The translations under genes and the position numbers were made by a program. This document shows, in pieces, positions 36,047-44,970 of a stretch of 64,000 bases of DNA. This DNA is from Mesorhizobium sp. WSM3860 (GTDB lineage: Bacteria > Pseudomonadota > Alphaproteobacteria > Rhizobiales > Rhizobiaceae): the NCBI RefSeq assembly GCF_002294995.1, contig NZ_NSGF01000004.1, positions 62,001-126,000 of the forward strand, written 5' to 3'. Each line of letters opens with the position of its first letter. Within the stretch, counting starts at the first letter, position 1. The notes under the pieces were generated by a model. That model was not told where the DNA came from and did not search any database. It was given only the letters and a program-made list of their open reading frames with translations.

Positions 36047-36865
36047 ATGGAGAAAGCACGGCGCGTCAGCCTTGCACCGTCGGAGACCGTAAGGGTGACC
36101 AACCCCGGCGGATCGAGCCCCTTCGTCCTCACCTGCGACCATGCCTCGAACTTGGTGCCCCCCGAATTCGGAACGCTCGGGCTGCCTGCCGAGGATCTCT
36201 CCCGGCATATCGCCTGGGATCCGGGCGCACTGCCGGTCGCCAGCCGGATGGCCGACGCGCTCGACGCCACGCTGGTCGAAACCCGCATCTCGCGCCTAGT
36301 GATCGACTGCAACCGCCCGCTCGACGCGCCTGACCTCGTGCCGCCGGTCAGCGAGACGACAGCCATTCCGGGCAATTCGAGTCTCTCTGACAGGCAGCGC
36401 GCGGAGCGGATTGATCTGGCGTGGCGTCCGTTCCATGACACGATCGCCGAGATCATCGAGCAGCGGCTGGCGCTTGGGCAGGAAACGCGGCTGGTGTCGG
36501 TGCACTCCTTCACGCCGGTTTACAAGGGCAGGAGCCGGCCCTGGCATATCGGCATCATCCATGACGACGACCGCCGGCTGGCGGCGCCGCTGATATCGGC
36601 GCTCAAGCGGCTCTCCGGCGTCACCGTTGGCGTCAACGAACCCTATTCGCCGGCCGACCGCGTCTATTTCACGCTGGAACGGCACGCGCGCTCGCGCGGC
36701 CTTGCCTGCGCGATGATCGAAATCCGCAACGACGAGATCTCCGGCGCGACCGGGCAGCGGAAATGGGCGGATCTGCTCACAGGCATATTCTCGAATCTGG
36801 AGCCCGAGGAGGCCAGGGGCTCCCGACAACGCGCAATGGGAAAGTCAGTACAGTCGGCCAGCTAA
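36047..36865 (+). CDS. N-formylglutamate amidohydrolase family protein
   Basis: 272 aa zinc amidohydrolase of the HutG/FGase fold. CDHASNLVPPEFG (near residue 30), VIDCNRPLDAPD (near 86), and HSFTPVYKGRSRPWHIGI (near 151) supply the metal and substrate residues. No hut genes are nearby; instead a glutamine-synthetase-like ligase and aldehyde/alcohol dehydrogenases follow. Hydrolysis of a gamma-glutamylated or N-acylglutamate intermediate is therefore plausible. It is the first gene after the RpiR-type operator. The family call is firm; the substrate is inference. Confidence 0.87.
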   Translation: MEKARRVSLAPSETVRVTNPGGSSPFVLTCDHASNLVPPEFGTLGLPAEDLSRHIAWDPGALPVASRMADALDATLVETRISRLVIDCNRPLDAPDLVPPVSETTAIPGNSSLSDRQRAERIDLAWRPFHDTIAEIIEQRLALGQETRLVSVHSFTPVYKGRSRPWHIGIIHDDDRRLAAPLISALKRLSGVTVGVNEPYSPADRVYFTLERHARSRGLACAMIEIRNDEISGATGQRKWADLLTGIFSNLEPEEARGSRQRAMGKSVQSAS

Positions 36866-36887
36866 GAAACCACAGGGGACTTCCAAC

Positions 36888-38444
36888 ATGGCAGCAAATG
36901 ACTACACCGAAGTCGACAAGGCTGAGGACGTACAAGTCCTCCACAGCATGGGCTATGCCCAGGAACTGGAGCGGCGCCTCAGCCGCTTCTCGAATTTCGC
37001 GGTTTCCTTCTCCATCATCTGCATCCTGTCCGGCGGCATCAACTCGCTGGCGCAGGCGACCTCCGGCGCCGGCGGCATCGGCATCGGCATCGGCTGGCTG
37101 GTGGGCTGTTTCGTGTCGCTCACCTTCGCGGTCGCCATGTCGCAGATCAGCTCGGCCTATCCGACGGCCGGCGGCCTCTATCACTGGGGCTCCATCCTCG
37201 GCAATCGCGGCACCGGCTGGGTTACCGCCTGGCTCAACCTGCTTGGCCTGATCACCGTGCTCGGTGCCATCAATGTCGGAACGTGGACGTTCTTCATCGG
37301 CGCTTTCGGGCCGGCGCTGGGGATTGAAAACAACCTGACCAACCAGACGATCTTCCTGGCCATCATCACCGGCGCGCAGGCGCTGATCAACCATCTCGGC
37401 ATCAAGCTGACGGCAAAGCTCACCGATTTTTCGGGCTATCTGATCTTCTTCGGCTCGATCCTGATCGCGGTGGTCTGCCTGCTCTCCGCCGAGACCTGGG
37501 ACTTCAGCCGCCTCTTCACCTTCCACAACTACTCAGGCGATGCCGGAGGCGGCGTGTGGCCGCAGGTCTCGAACGCCTGGATCTTCGCGCTTGGCCTCCT
37601 GCTGCCGATCTATACGATCACCGGCTATGACGCCTCGGCGCATACATCGGAGGAAACCATCAAGGCGGCTTCTTCGGTGCCGCGCGCGATGGTCATGTCG
37701 GTCATCTGGTCGGCGTTGTTCGGCTACCTGTTCCTGGCTGCCTTCGTGCTGATGATCCCGAACATGGATGAGGCCGCCAAGCAGGGCTGGAACGTGTTCT
37801 TCTGGGCCTTCGACCAGCGCGTCGGAACCGGACTGAAGGAGTTCGTCTATCTCGTCGTGTTCCTGGCACAGTTGCTGTGCGGCCTTGCCACCGTCACTTC
37901 GGCCTCGCGCATGATCTTCGCCTTCTCGCGTGACGGCGGCCTGCCCGGCTCGGCAGCGCTTTCCAAGGTCAGCCCGACCTATCGCACGCCCGTGGCGGCG
38001 ATCTGGACTGCCTCGATCCTGTCGGTGCTGTTCGTGTGGGGCTCGTCGGTGGTCTCGGTTGCCGGCACCTCGGCCTACACGATCGTAGTATCCTGCACCG
38101 TTATCTTCCTGTTCCTCTCCTTCACCGTGCCGATCGTGCTTGGCATGATGGCCTGGGGGACGCCGAAGTGGGACAAGATGGGCCCGTGGAACCTGGGCCG
38201 CGGCATCTTCATGCTGTTCGGTCTTCTCTCGATCGTTTCGATGATCCTGATCTTCGTCATCGGCATCCAGCCGCCGAACGACTGGGCGCTCTACATCACC
38301 GTCGGCTTCTTCATCCTGACGGCGATCGTCTGGTTCGCCTTCGAGCGCAACCGCTTCCAGGGGCCGCCTCTCGGCGACATCATCGCGGCGCGCCAGGCGG
38401 CGATCAAGGCGGCAGAGCAGGCGGTCGGCGAGACCGGTCACTGA
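36888..38444 (+). CDS. APC-superfamily amino acid/amine permease
   Basis: 518 aa integral membrane protein with about twelve hydrophobic segments, of the GABA/amino acid-choline transporter (ACT/GabP-like) branch. The N terminus DVQVLHSMGYAQELERRLS leads into TM1 with FAVSFSIICILSGGINS, the conserved helix break of the family. SSAYPTAGGLYHWGS (near residue 87) is a family signature. It likely imports the amine or amino acid processed by the downstream ligase and dehydrogenases, paralleling PuuP in the putrescine pathway. Confidence 0.9.
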   Translation: MAANDYTEVDKAEDVQVLHSMGYAQELERRLSRFSNFAVSFSIICILSGGINSLAQATSGAGGIGIGIGWLVGCFVSLTFAVAMSQISSAYPTAGGLYHWGSILGNRGTGWVTAWLNLLGLITVLGAINVGTWTFFIGAFGPALGIENNLTNQTIFLAIITGAQALINHLGIKLTAKLTDFSGYLIFFGSILIAVVCLLSAETWDFSRLFTFHNYSGDAGGGVWPQVSNAWIFALGLLLPIYTITGYDASAHTSEETIKAASSVPRAMVMSVIWSALFGYLFLAAFVLMIPNMDEAAKQGWNVFFWAFDQRVGTGLKEFVYLVVFLAQLLCGLATVTSASRMIFAFSRDGGLPGSAALSKVSPTYRTPVAAIWTASILSVLFVWGSSVVSVAGTSAYTIVVSCTVIFLFLSFTVPIVLGMMAWGTPKWDKMGPWNLGRGIFMLFGLLSIVSMILIFVIGIQPPNDWALYITVGFFILTAIVWFAFERNRFQGPPLGDIIAARQAAIKAAEQAVGETGH

Positions 38445-38458
38445 CATCGAACATCATG

Positions 38459-38487
38459 GCCCTGGCCGGCGTCACGCTGGCCAGGGC
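38459..38487 (+). terminator. hairpin between permease and ligase genes
   Basis: GCCCTGGCC (38459-38467) and GGCCAGGGC (38479-38487) form a perfect 9-bp stem with an 11-base loop. It is followed by TTCGTTTCTCCCTTTC, only weakly T-rich. It may act as a partial terminator or mRNA stabiliser rather than a full stop. Confidence 0.6.
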
Positions 38488-38531
38488 TTCGTTTCTCCCT
38501 TTCAATCGACAAGTGTTGGAGTGCCAAAGGA

Positions 38532-39902
38532 ATGGCCGGGAATTTCTCGTTCGATCAGTTGAAGAAAGCGGTCTCGAGCGGCGAGGTCGACACGGTTCTG
38601 GCCTGCATCGTCGACATGCAGGGCCGGCTCGCGGGGAAGCGCTTCCTGGCCCAGTATTTCGTCGATTCCGCGCATGGCGAGACGCATGGCTGCAACTATC
38701 TGCTGGCCTGCGACATCGATATGGAGCCGGTGCCGGGCTACAAGGCGGCGAGCTGGTCGAAGGGGTATGGCGACTTCGTCATGAAGCCCGACCTGTCGAC
38801 GCTGCGGCGCGTCCCATGGCTGGAGAAGACGGCGCTGGTCATCTGCGACGTGCTCGATCATCACGACCATGAGGACCTCGCGCATTCGCCGCGCGCGATC
38901 CTGAAGAAGCAGGTCAAGCGGCTGAGCGAGCGCGGCTATATCGGCTATTTCGCCTCCGAGCTCGAATTCTACCTGTTCAGCGAAACCTACGAATCGGCCC
39001 GCAAGAAGCAGTGGCAAGGGCTCGACAGCGCTTCGCCCTATATCGGCGACTACCAGATCGGCATCACCACCAAGGAGGAAGGCGTCATGCGCCGGCTCCG
39101 CAACGAGATGGAGGCAGCCGGCATCCCGATCGAAAATTCCAAGGGCGAGTGGGGTCCGGGCCAGGAAGAGATCAATGTGCGCTATGCCGAGGCGCTCGAG
39201 ATGGCGGATCGCCACGTCATCCTGAAGAACGGCGCCAAAGAGATCGCCGATTCCGAAGGCAAGGCGATCTCATTCATGGCCAAGTACAATTACGGGCTCG
39301 CCGGCAATTCCAGCCACATCCACAATTCGCTGTGGAGCGCCGACGGCGGGACGCCGCTATTCTTCGACAAAAACGCCGAATGGACGCTGTCGAGCCTCGG
39401 CCAGCAATGGGCGGCCGGCCAGCTCAAATACGCCAAGGAGTTCACCTGGTTCTTGGCGCCCTACATCAACTCCTACAAGCGCTTCCAGGCCGGCACCTTC
39501 GCGCCGACCAAGATCATGTGGAGCGAGGACAATCGCACGGCGGGCTTCCGGCTGTGCGGCGAGGGCACCAAGGGCATCCGCATGGAATGCCGCATCGGCG
39601 GCGCCGACCTCAACCCCTATCTCGCCTTCGCCGCGCTGATCGCGGCCGGGCTTGCCGGCATCGACGAGAAGCTGGAGCTGCAGAAGCCGTTTGTCGGCGA
39701 CGCCTATCAGGCGTCGCAACTGCCGGAAATCCCGAAGACGCTGCGCGATGCCACGGAGACCCTGGAAGGCTCCACGATGCTGAAGCAAGCCTTCGGCGAG
39801 GAGGTGATCGAGCACTATGTCCACACCGCCCGCTGGGAGCAGTTCGAATATGACCGCCGCATCACGGATTGGGAACTGCACCGGGGGTTTGAACGGTACT
39901 AG
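38532..39902 (+). CDS. glutamine-synthetase-like gamma-glutamylamine ligase
   Basis: 456 aa, GS superfamily, PuuA/GlnT-like rather than GlnA. Catalytic-domain motifs: ELEFYLF (near residue 139, metal-binding Glu), EWGPGQEEINVRYAEAL (near 202), GNSSHIHNSLW (near 256), SYKRFQAGTFAPTKIMWSED (about 313-332), and RMECRIGGADLNPYLAFAAL. It probably couples ATP hydrolysis to joining glutamate to an amine nitrogen. ADP-forming GS chemistry is known; the acceptor amine is unknown. The following ALDH and iron-type ADH suggest an amino alcohol. ATG at 38532. Confidence 0.9.
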   Translation: MAGNFSFDQLKKAVSSGEVDTVLACIVDMQGRLAGKRFLAQYFVDSAHGETHGCNYLLACDIDMEPVPGYKAASWSKGYGDFVMKPDLSTLRRVPWLEKTALVICDVLDHHDHEDLAHSPRAILKKQVKRLSERGYIGYFASELEFYLFSETYESARKKQWQGLDSASPYIGDYQIGITTKEEGVMRRLRNEMEAAGIPIENSKGEWGPGQEEINVRYAEALEMADRHVILKNGAKEIADSEGKAISFMAKYNYGLAGNSSHIHNSLWSADGGTPLFFDKNAEWTLSSLGQQWAAGQLKYAKEFTWFLAPYINSYKRFQAGTFAPTKIMWSEDNRTAGFRLCGEGTKGIRMECRIGGADLNPYLAFAALIAAGLAGIDEKLELQKPFVGDAYQASQLPEIPKTLRDATETLEGSTMLKQAFGEEVIEHYVHTARWEQFEYDRRITDWELHRGFERY

Positions 39903-39974
39903 CTAGCCAGCCAAGGGTGTCCGCGCTTGCCTTTACCCTCTTCTGGAACGGGGCGCCTGGACCGCACTTTCTTG

Positions 39975-40001
39975 CTTCTCCCTGCCATTCGGCGGGAGAA
40001 G
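39975..40001. repeat. CTTCTCCC/GGGAGAAG palindrome
   Basis: CTTCTCCCTGCC (39975-39986) faces GGCGGGAGAAG (39991-40001), a nearly perfect 11-12-base inverted repeat with a 4-base loop. Similar GGGAGAAG palindromes are common between genes in rhizobia. It lies in the 160-base gap before the aldehyde dehydrogenase gene. Confidence 0.65.
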
Positions 40002-40062
40002 TGCAGGCGGGCGAAGGTCAAGCTCCAGATGATTTCGATTGTTGTAGAACTGCGAGGAAGAA

Positions 40063-41451
40063 ATGACCGAAACGGTCAAACTCAAATCACCCATCGACGG
40101 CTCGATCTATGCCGAGCGGCCGGTCGCGACGGATCAGGCGATCAGCGCGGCGGTCGAGCGCGCCAGGACGGCGCAGGAGAAATGGGCCGAGACACCGGTC
40201 GCCAAGCGCGGCAAGTACATGCTGGCGATGCTGGAAACGCTGGTCGGCATGAGCGACGAGATCGTGCCCGAGATCGCCTGGCAGATGGGGCGGCCGGTGC
40301 GCTATGGCGGCGAGTTCGGCGGCGTCAAGGAACGCACCAGCTACATGGTCGAGATCGCTGAAGCCGCGCTGAAGCCGATCATGGCCTCCAATCCGAAGGA
40401 CGGCTTTCGCCGCTATGTCAAGAAGGTGCCGCTCGGCGTCGTGCTGGTGATCGCGCCGTGGAACTATCCCTATCTCACCGCGGTCAACACAATCGTGCCG
40501 GCGCTGATGGCCGGAAGTGCGGTCATCCTCAAGCATGCCGCGCAGACGCTGCTGGTCGGCGAGCGCTTCCAGCAGGCGTTCGGCAAGGTGGGCCTGCCGA
40601 AAGGTCTGTTCCAGAACCTGGTCATGAACCACGACCAGGCCGAAAGGCTGCTCGGCTCGGGCAAGATCGACCATGTCAACTTCACCGGCTCGGTCGCCGG
40701 CGGCCGCGCCATCGAGAAGGCCGCGGCCGGCACCTTCATGACGCTCGGCCTCGAGCTCGGCGGCAAGGACCCGGCCTACGTGCTTCCCGACGCCAAGATG
40801 GACCATGCGGTCGCCAATCTGGTCGACGGCGCCTTCTACAATTCCGGCCAATGCTGCTGCGGCATCGAGCGCATTTATGTGCACGAAAAGGTCTATGACG
40901 AGTTCGTCGAAGGTTTTGTCGCCGAGACCAGGAACTATGTCGTCGGCAATCCGCTGGAGCAGGCGACGACCATGGGTCCGATGGCGCAGGCACGCTTCGC
41001 CGACCTGATCCGCGAGCAGAAGGCAGAGGCGCTGCGCAAGGGCGCCCGGGCGCATATCAACATGAAGGTGGAGAACGACAGGCCGGGCTCGCCTTATCTG
41101 GCGCCGGAAGTGCTGACCGGTGTCGACCACCAGATGAGCGTCATGCGCGAGGAAAGTTTCGGCCCGATCGTCGGCATCCTGAAGGTGCGCGACGACGAGG
41201 AGGCCATCGCGCTGATGAACGACAGCCCCTATGGGCTGACGGCCTCGATCTGGACGCGCGACAGCGAGCGCGCCGTGGCGATCGGCGACCGTGTCGAGAC
41301 GGGCACCGTGTTCATGAACCGCTGCGACTATCTCGATCCGGCGCTGGTCTGGACCGGCGTCAAGGACACCGGCAAGGGCGCGGCGCTGTCCGCCATCGGC
41401 TACGACAACCTGACGCGGCCGAAATCCTACCACCTGCGTGAAGCCATCTGA
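40063..41451 (+). CDS. aldehyde dehydrogenase
   Basis: 462 aa NAD(P)-dependent ALDH. Catalytic Glu in LELGGKDPAYV (near residue 229), catalytic Cys in FYNSGQCCCGIERIYV (near 262), and cofactor region APWNYPYLTAV near 130. It oxidises an aldehyde to the acid, most likely the gamma-glutamyl-amino aldehyde made by the neighbouring alcohol dehydrogenase. GAGGAAGAA precedes the ATG at 40063. The Fe-ADH gene starts 17 bases after its stop. Confidence 0.93.
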   Translation: MTETVKLKSPIDGSIYAERPVATDQAISAAVERARTAQEKWAETPVAKRGKYMLAMLETLVGMSDEIVPEIAWQMGRPVRYGGEFGGVKERTSYMVEIAEAALKPIMASNPKDGFRRYVKKVPLGVVLVIAPWNYPYLTAVNTIVPALMAGSAVILKHAAQTLLVGERFQQAFGKVGLPKGLFQNLVMNHDQAERLLGSGKIDHVNFTGSVAGGRAIEKAAAGTFMTLGLELGGKDPAYVLPDAKMDHAVANLVDGAFYNSGQCCCGIERIYVHEKVYDEFVEGFVAETRNYVVGNPLEQATTMGPMAQARFADLIREQKAEALRKGARAHINMKVENDRPGSPYLAPEVLTGVDHQMSVMREESFGPIVGILKVRDDEEAIALMNDSPYGLTASIWTRDSERAVAIGDRVETGTVFMNRCDYLDPALVWTGVKDTGKGAALSAIGYDNLTRPKSYHLREAI

Positions 41452-41468
41452 TTTTTCGAAAGACAAGC

Positions 41469-42641
41469 ATGTCCAAGCTCATCTCCAAATGGAACTATCC
41501 CACCACCGTTCGCTTCGGCGCAGGCCGCATCAAGGAGCTGCCGGACGCGATGGCCGCGGCGAGCATCAAGCGGCCGCTCTTCGTCACCGACCCGGGCCTA
41601 GCGAAGCTGCCGGTCGTTGCTTCGACGCTGAAGATCCTCGACGATGCCAAGGTGCCTTATGGCGTCTTTTCCGAGGTGAAGCCGAACCCGGTCGAGTCCA
41701 ACCTGACCGCCGGCATCGCCGTGTTCAAGAAAGGCAAGCATGACGGGGTCATCGCTTTCGGCGGCGGCTCGGCGCTCGACCTCGGCAAGCTGATCGCCTT
41801 CCAGGCCGGGCAGACGCGTCCGGTATGGGATTTCGAGGACATCGGCGACTGGTGGACGCGCGCCAACTCGGATGCGATCGCGCCGATCATCGCGGTGCCG
41901 ACCACGGCCGGCACCGGTTCCGAGGTCGGCCGCGCCGGCGTCATCACCAATGAAGAGACCCACACCAAGAAAGTCATTTTCCATCCGAAGCTTCTGCCGG
42001 CGATCGTGATTGCCGATCCGGAGCTCTCGGTCGGCATGCCGCCCTTCATCACGGCCGGCACCGGCATGGACGCTTTAGCCCACTGCCTCGAAGCCTATTG
42101 CGCACCGGGCTATCATCCGATGGCCGACGGCATTGCCGTGGAAGGCATCCGGCTGGTGTTCGAGAACCTGCCCAAGGCCTTCACCAACGGCAAGGATCTG
42201 GTCGCCCGCGCGAATATGATGAGCGCAGCCGCGATGGGCGCGGCGGCCTTCCAGAAAGGGCTGGGCGCAATCCACTCTCTGTCGCATCCGATCGGCGCGC
42301 TCTACGACACCCATCACGGCATGACCAATGCGGTGTTCATGCCCTATGTCCTCGCCTTCAACCGCGACGCAATTGAGGACCGCATCGCGCGGCTCGCGGC
42401 CTATTGCGGCATCAAGGGCGGCTTCGAAGGCTTCGCCAAAGCCGTCATCAAACTGCGCAAGGAACTCAAGGTGCCGCATGCGCTGCCCGGCCTGATCAAA
42501 GGCCTCGACATGGACAAGAAGCGCAAGGCGCTGATCGCCGATATGGCGGTGGTCGATCCGACCGCCGGCGGCAATCCGGTCAAGCTCACCAAGAAAGGGG
42601 CGCTTGCTCTGCTCGAAAATGCCATCGTAGGGTCGGCGTAA
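41469..42641 (+). CDS. iron-containing alcohol dehydrogenase
   Basis: 390 aa group III ADH. NAD-binding GGGSALDLGKLIAFQ (near residue 96) and PTTAGTGSEVGRAGVI (near 143). The metal site is spread over MDALAHCLEAYC (Asp and His, near 200) and GAIHSLSHPIGALYDTHHG (near 265). It oxidises a primary alcohol to an aldehyde, which the adjacent ALDH can take to the acid. In the classic Puu route an amine oxidase occupies this step, so an amino-alcohol substrate is suggested. Confidence 0.92.
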   Translation: MSKLISKWNYPTTVRFGAGRIKELPDAMAAASIKRPLFVTDPGLAKLPVVASTLKILDDAKVPYGVFSEVKPNPVESNLTAGIAVFKKGKHDGVIAFGGGSALDLGKLIAFQAGQTRPVWDFEDIGDWWTRANSDAIAPIIAVPTTAGTGSEVGRAGVITNEETHTKKVIFHPKLLPAIVIADPELSVGMPPFITAGTGMDALAHCLEAYCAPGYHPMADGIAVEGIRLVFENLPKAFTNGKDLVARANMMSAAAMGAAAFQKGLGAIHSLSHPIGALYDTHHGMTNAVFMPYVLAFNRDAIEDRIARLAAYCGIKGGFEGFAKAVIKLRKELKVPHALPGLIKGLDMDKKRKALIADMAVVDPTAGGNPVKLTKKGALALLENAIVGSA

Positions 42642-42883
42642 GACAATTTTGCAGCGGAAAGTTGATCTGGAAACGAGGGAAAGGAAAGGGCAACGGGCGG
42701 AAGGGCAAGGAGGAGAATAATTAGCCGGAAAAAGAATCGCGCAGCGATTGCTACAGCCGGTTAAAGAGAGTTTACTTTTTCGTGCTGCGGGGTGCCGGTT
42801 TCACAAAGCTTTCATCTGGCTGTCACACGAAAACGATACCGCATCGCAGACGTCCAATGGCGTCAGTTCAACGGAGAGAACAC

Positions 42884-43990
42884 ATGTTCAAATTCACGGG
42901 GAAAGTGCTTTCCCTTTCGGCCGCGGCGCTGTTTGCGTCGACGGTGATTTCGTCCGCCGATGCGATGGACGATCTCGTCAAGGCGGCGAAAGCCGAGGGC
43001 CAGCTCACCACCATCGCGCTGCCGCATGATTGGTGCGGCTACGGCGACGTCATCGCCGGCTTCAAGGCGAAGTATCCGGAGATCACCGTCAACGAGCTCA
43101 ACCCGGATGCAGGCTCCGGCGATGAGATCGAGGCGATCAAAGCGAACAAGGACAACAAGGGCCCGCAAGCGCCTGATGTCATCGACGTCGGCCTGTCTTT
43201 CGGTCCGTCCGCCAAGACGGACGGCCTGATCCAGCCTTATAAAGTCTCGACCTGGGATTCCATTCCGGACAGCGCCAAGGACGCTGACGGCTACTGGACA
43301 GGCGACTATTATGGCGTGCTCTCGTTCCAGGTGAACAAGGATCTGGTCAAGGAATCGCCGGCCGACTGGGCCGACCTGCAGAAGCCTGAATTCGCCAACT
43401 CGGTTGCCCTTGCCGGCGATCCGCGCGCTTCGAACCAGGCTATCCAGGCCGTCTACGCCGCCGGCCTTGCCGGTGGCGCCGCCGCTGGCGAAGCTGCAGG
43501 CACTGCCGGGCTCGAGTTTTTCAAGAAGCTCAATGCCGCCGGCAACTTCGTGCCGGTCATCGGCAAAACCGCGACGCTCGCCCAGGGCCAGACGCCGATC
43601 CTGGTGACCTGGGACTACAACGCGCTCTCCGGTCGCGACACGCTGAAGGGCAATCCCCCGGTTGACGTCATTGTGCCGAAGACCGGCGTCGTCGCCGGCG
43701 TTTACGTGCAGGCGATCAGCGCTTACGCTCCGCATCCGAATGCGGCCAAGCTTTGGCTGGAGTATCTCTACTCCGACGAAGGCCAGATCGGCTGGCTGAA
43801 GGGCTATTGCCACCCGATCCGCTTCAACGATCTCGCCAAGAACGGCAAGGTTCCGGCGGACATGCTGGCGAAGATGCCTCCGGCCGAGTCCTATGCGGCC
43901 GCGGTGTTTCCGACGCTCGATGAACAGGGCAAGGCGAAAGAAGCGATCACCAAGAACTGGGACGCCGTCGTCGGCGCCAATGTGAAGTAA
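42884..43990 (+). CDS. ABC transporter substrate-binding protein, PotD-like
   Basis: 368 aa periplasmic binding protein. Signal peptide FKFTGKVLSLSAAALFASTV, cleavage after SSADA near residue 27. The mature part has alternating alpha/beta lobes (PHDWCGYGDVIAGFKAKYPE near 48, TDGLIQPYKVSTWDSIP near 115, WDYNALSGRDTLK near 245). It belongs to the spermidine/putrescine-iron binding type. GGAGAGAA precedes ATG 42884. It captures the small amine or amino-compound ligand for the following permeases; ligand unknown. Confidence 0.88.
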   Translation: MFKFTGKVLSLSAAALFASTVISSADAMDDLVKAAKAEGQLTTIALPHDWCGYGDVIAGFKAKYPEITVNELNPDAGSGDEIEAIKANKDNKGPQAPDVIDVGLSFGPSAKTDGLIQPYKVSTWDSIPDSAKDADGYWTGDYYGVLSFQVNKDLVKESPADWADLQKPEFANSVALAGDPRASNQAIQAVYAAGLAGGAAAGEAAGTAGLEFFKKLNAAGNFVPVIGKTATLAQGQTPILVTWDYNALSGRDTLKGNPPVDVIVPKTGVVAGVYVQAISAYAPHPNAAKLWLEYLYSDEGQIGWLKGYCHPIRFNDLAKNGKVPADMLAKMPPAESYAAAVFPTLDEQGKAKEAITKNWDAVVGANVK

Positions 43991-44000
43991 GCATCAATAT

Positions 44001-44029
44001 GTCCGGGCGGCCCGATGGGCCGCCCGGAC
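44001..44029 (+). terminator. perfect 13-bp hairpin after the PotD-like gene
   Basis: GTCCGGGCGGCCC (44001-44013), loop GAT, GGGCCGCCCGGAC (44017-44029). No U-run follows. It is placed between the binding-protein and permease genes, as in many ABC operons. It probably protects the binding-protein mRNA and lowers downstream expression rather than ending transcription. Confidence 0.7.
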
Positions 44030-44055
44030 TCCCTTCCCGAAACGGTAGCCGGCGC

Positions 44056-44970
44056 ATGACCGATCTCTCGGTTTCCAATCAGGCGATTGCGGGCAAGGCC
44101 GCTCCCCCCGGCGAAGCGCGCGCGATGCGGCTGCCGACGCAATGGCTTGGCGTAACGCCGTTCTTCGTCTTCGCCGTCATGTTCCTGATCCTGCCCACGC
44201 TCTACTTGATGCTGGGCGCCTTCCAGAACGAGGCGGGCGAGTTCACCTTCGCCAACATCGTCGCGCTTTTTTCGGCCAACATCGTTGCCGCCTACTGGAT
44301 TTCGATAAAGGTCAGCCTTGCGTCATCGCTGATCGGCGCCTTCGCCGGTCTTGCCATCGCCATCGCCATCGTGCGCGGCGGCCTGCCCAACTGGATCCGG
44401 TCGGGGACGCTGACGTTTTCCGGTGTCGCGTCCAATTTCGCCGGAGTGCCGCTGGCTTTCGCCTTCATCGCGACGCTCGGCCGGCTGGGCCTCGTTACGG
44501 TGCTGCTCAACACGCTGGTAGGGTTCAACATCTATGCGCATGGCTTCAACCTGCTGTCGTTCTGGGGTCTGACGATCACCTATGTCTATTTCCAGATTCC
44601 GCTGATGGTGGTCATCATCGTGCCGGCGATCGACGGGCTAAAAAGGGAATGGGGCGAAGCCGCCGCCACGCTCGGCGCCACCCAGGCGCAATACTGGCGC
44701 ATGGTGGTCATCCCGGTGCTGTGGCCAAGCTTCCTCGGAACGGTGATCCTGCTCTTCGCCAATGCCTTCGGGGCGATCGCCACCGCCTATGCGCTGACCG
44801 GATCGTCGCTCAACATCGTGCCGATCCTGCTCTACGCCCAGATCCGCGGCGACGTGTTGCACAATGCCCATCTCGGTTACGCGATCGCCTTCGGCATGAT
44901 CGTCATCACCGGGCTTGCCAACATCTTCTACATCTGGTTCCGGACGCGCTCGGAGAGGTGGCTGAAATGA
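44056..44970 (+). CDS. ABC transporter permease, PotB/PotH-like
   Basis: 304 aa inner-membrane permease with six hydrophobic segments. The EAA loop is EWGEAAATLGATQAQYWRMV (about residues 198-217), with IPLMVVIIVPAIDGLKR just before it. ATG at 44056 is chosen; an N-terminal cytoplasmic segment (MTDLSVSNQAIAGKAA) precedes TM1 FFVFAVMFLILPTLYLML. Its stop overlaps the next permease start (ATGA, 44967-44970). Confidence 0.9.
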   Translation: MTDLSVSNQAIAGKAAPPGEARAMRLPTQWLGVTPFFVFAVMFLILPTLYLMLGAFQNEAGEFTFANIVALFSANIVAAYWISIKVSLASSLIGAFAGLAIAIAIVRGGLPNWIRSGTLTFSGVASNFAGVPLAFAFIATLGRLGLVTVLLNTLVGFNIYAHGFNLLSFWGLTITYVYFQIPLMVVIIVPAIDGLKREWGEAAATLGATQAQYWRMVVIPVLWPSFLGTVILLFANAFGAIATAYALTGSSLNIVPILLYAQIRGDVLHNAHLGYAIAFGMIVITGLANIFYIWFRTRSERWLK

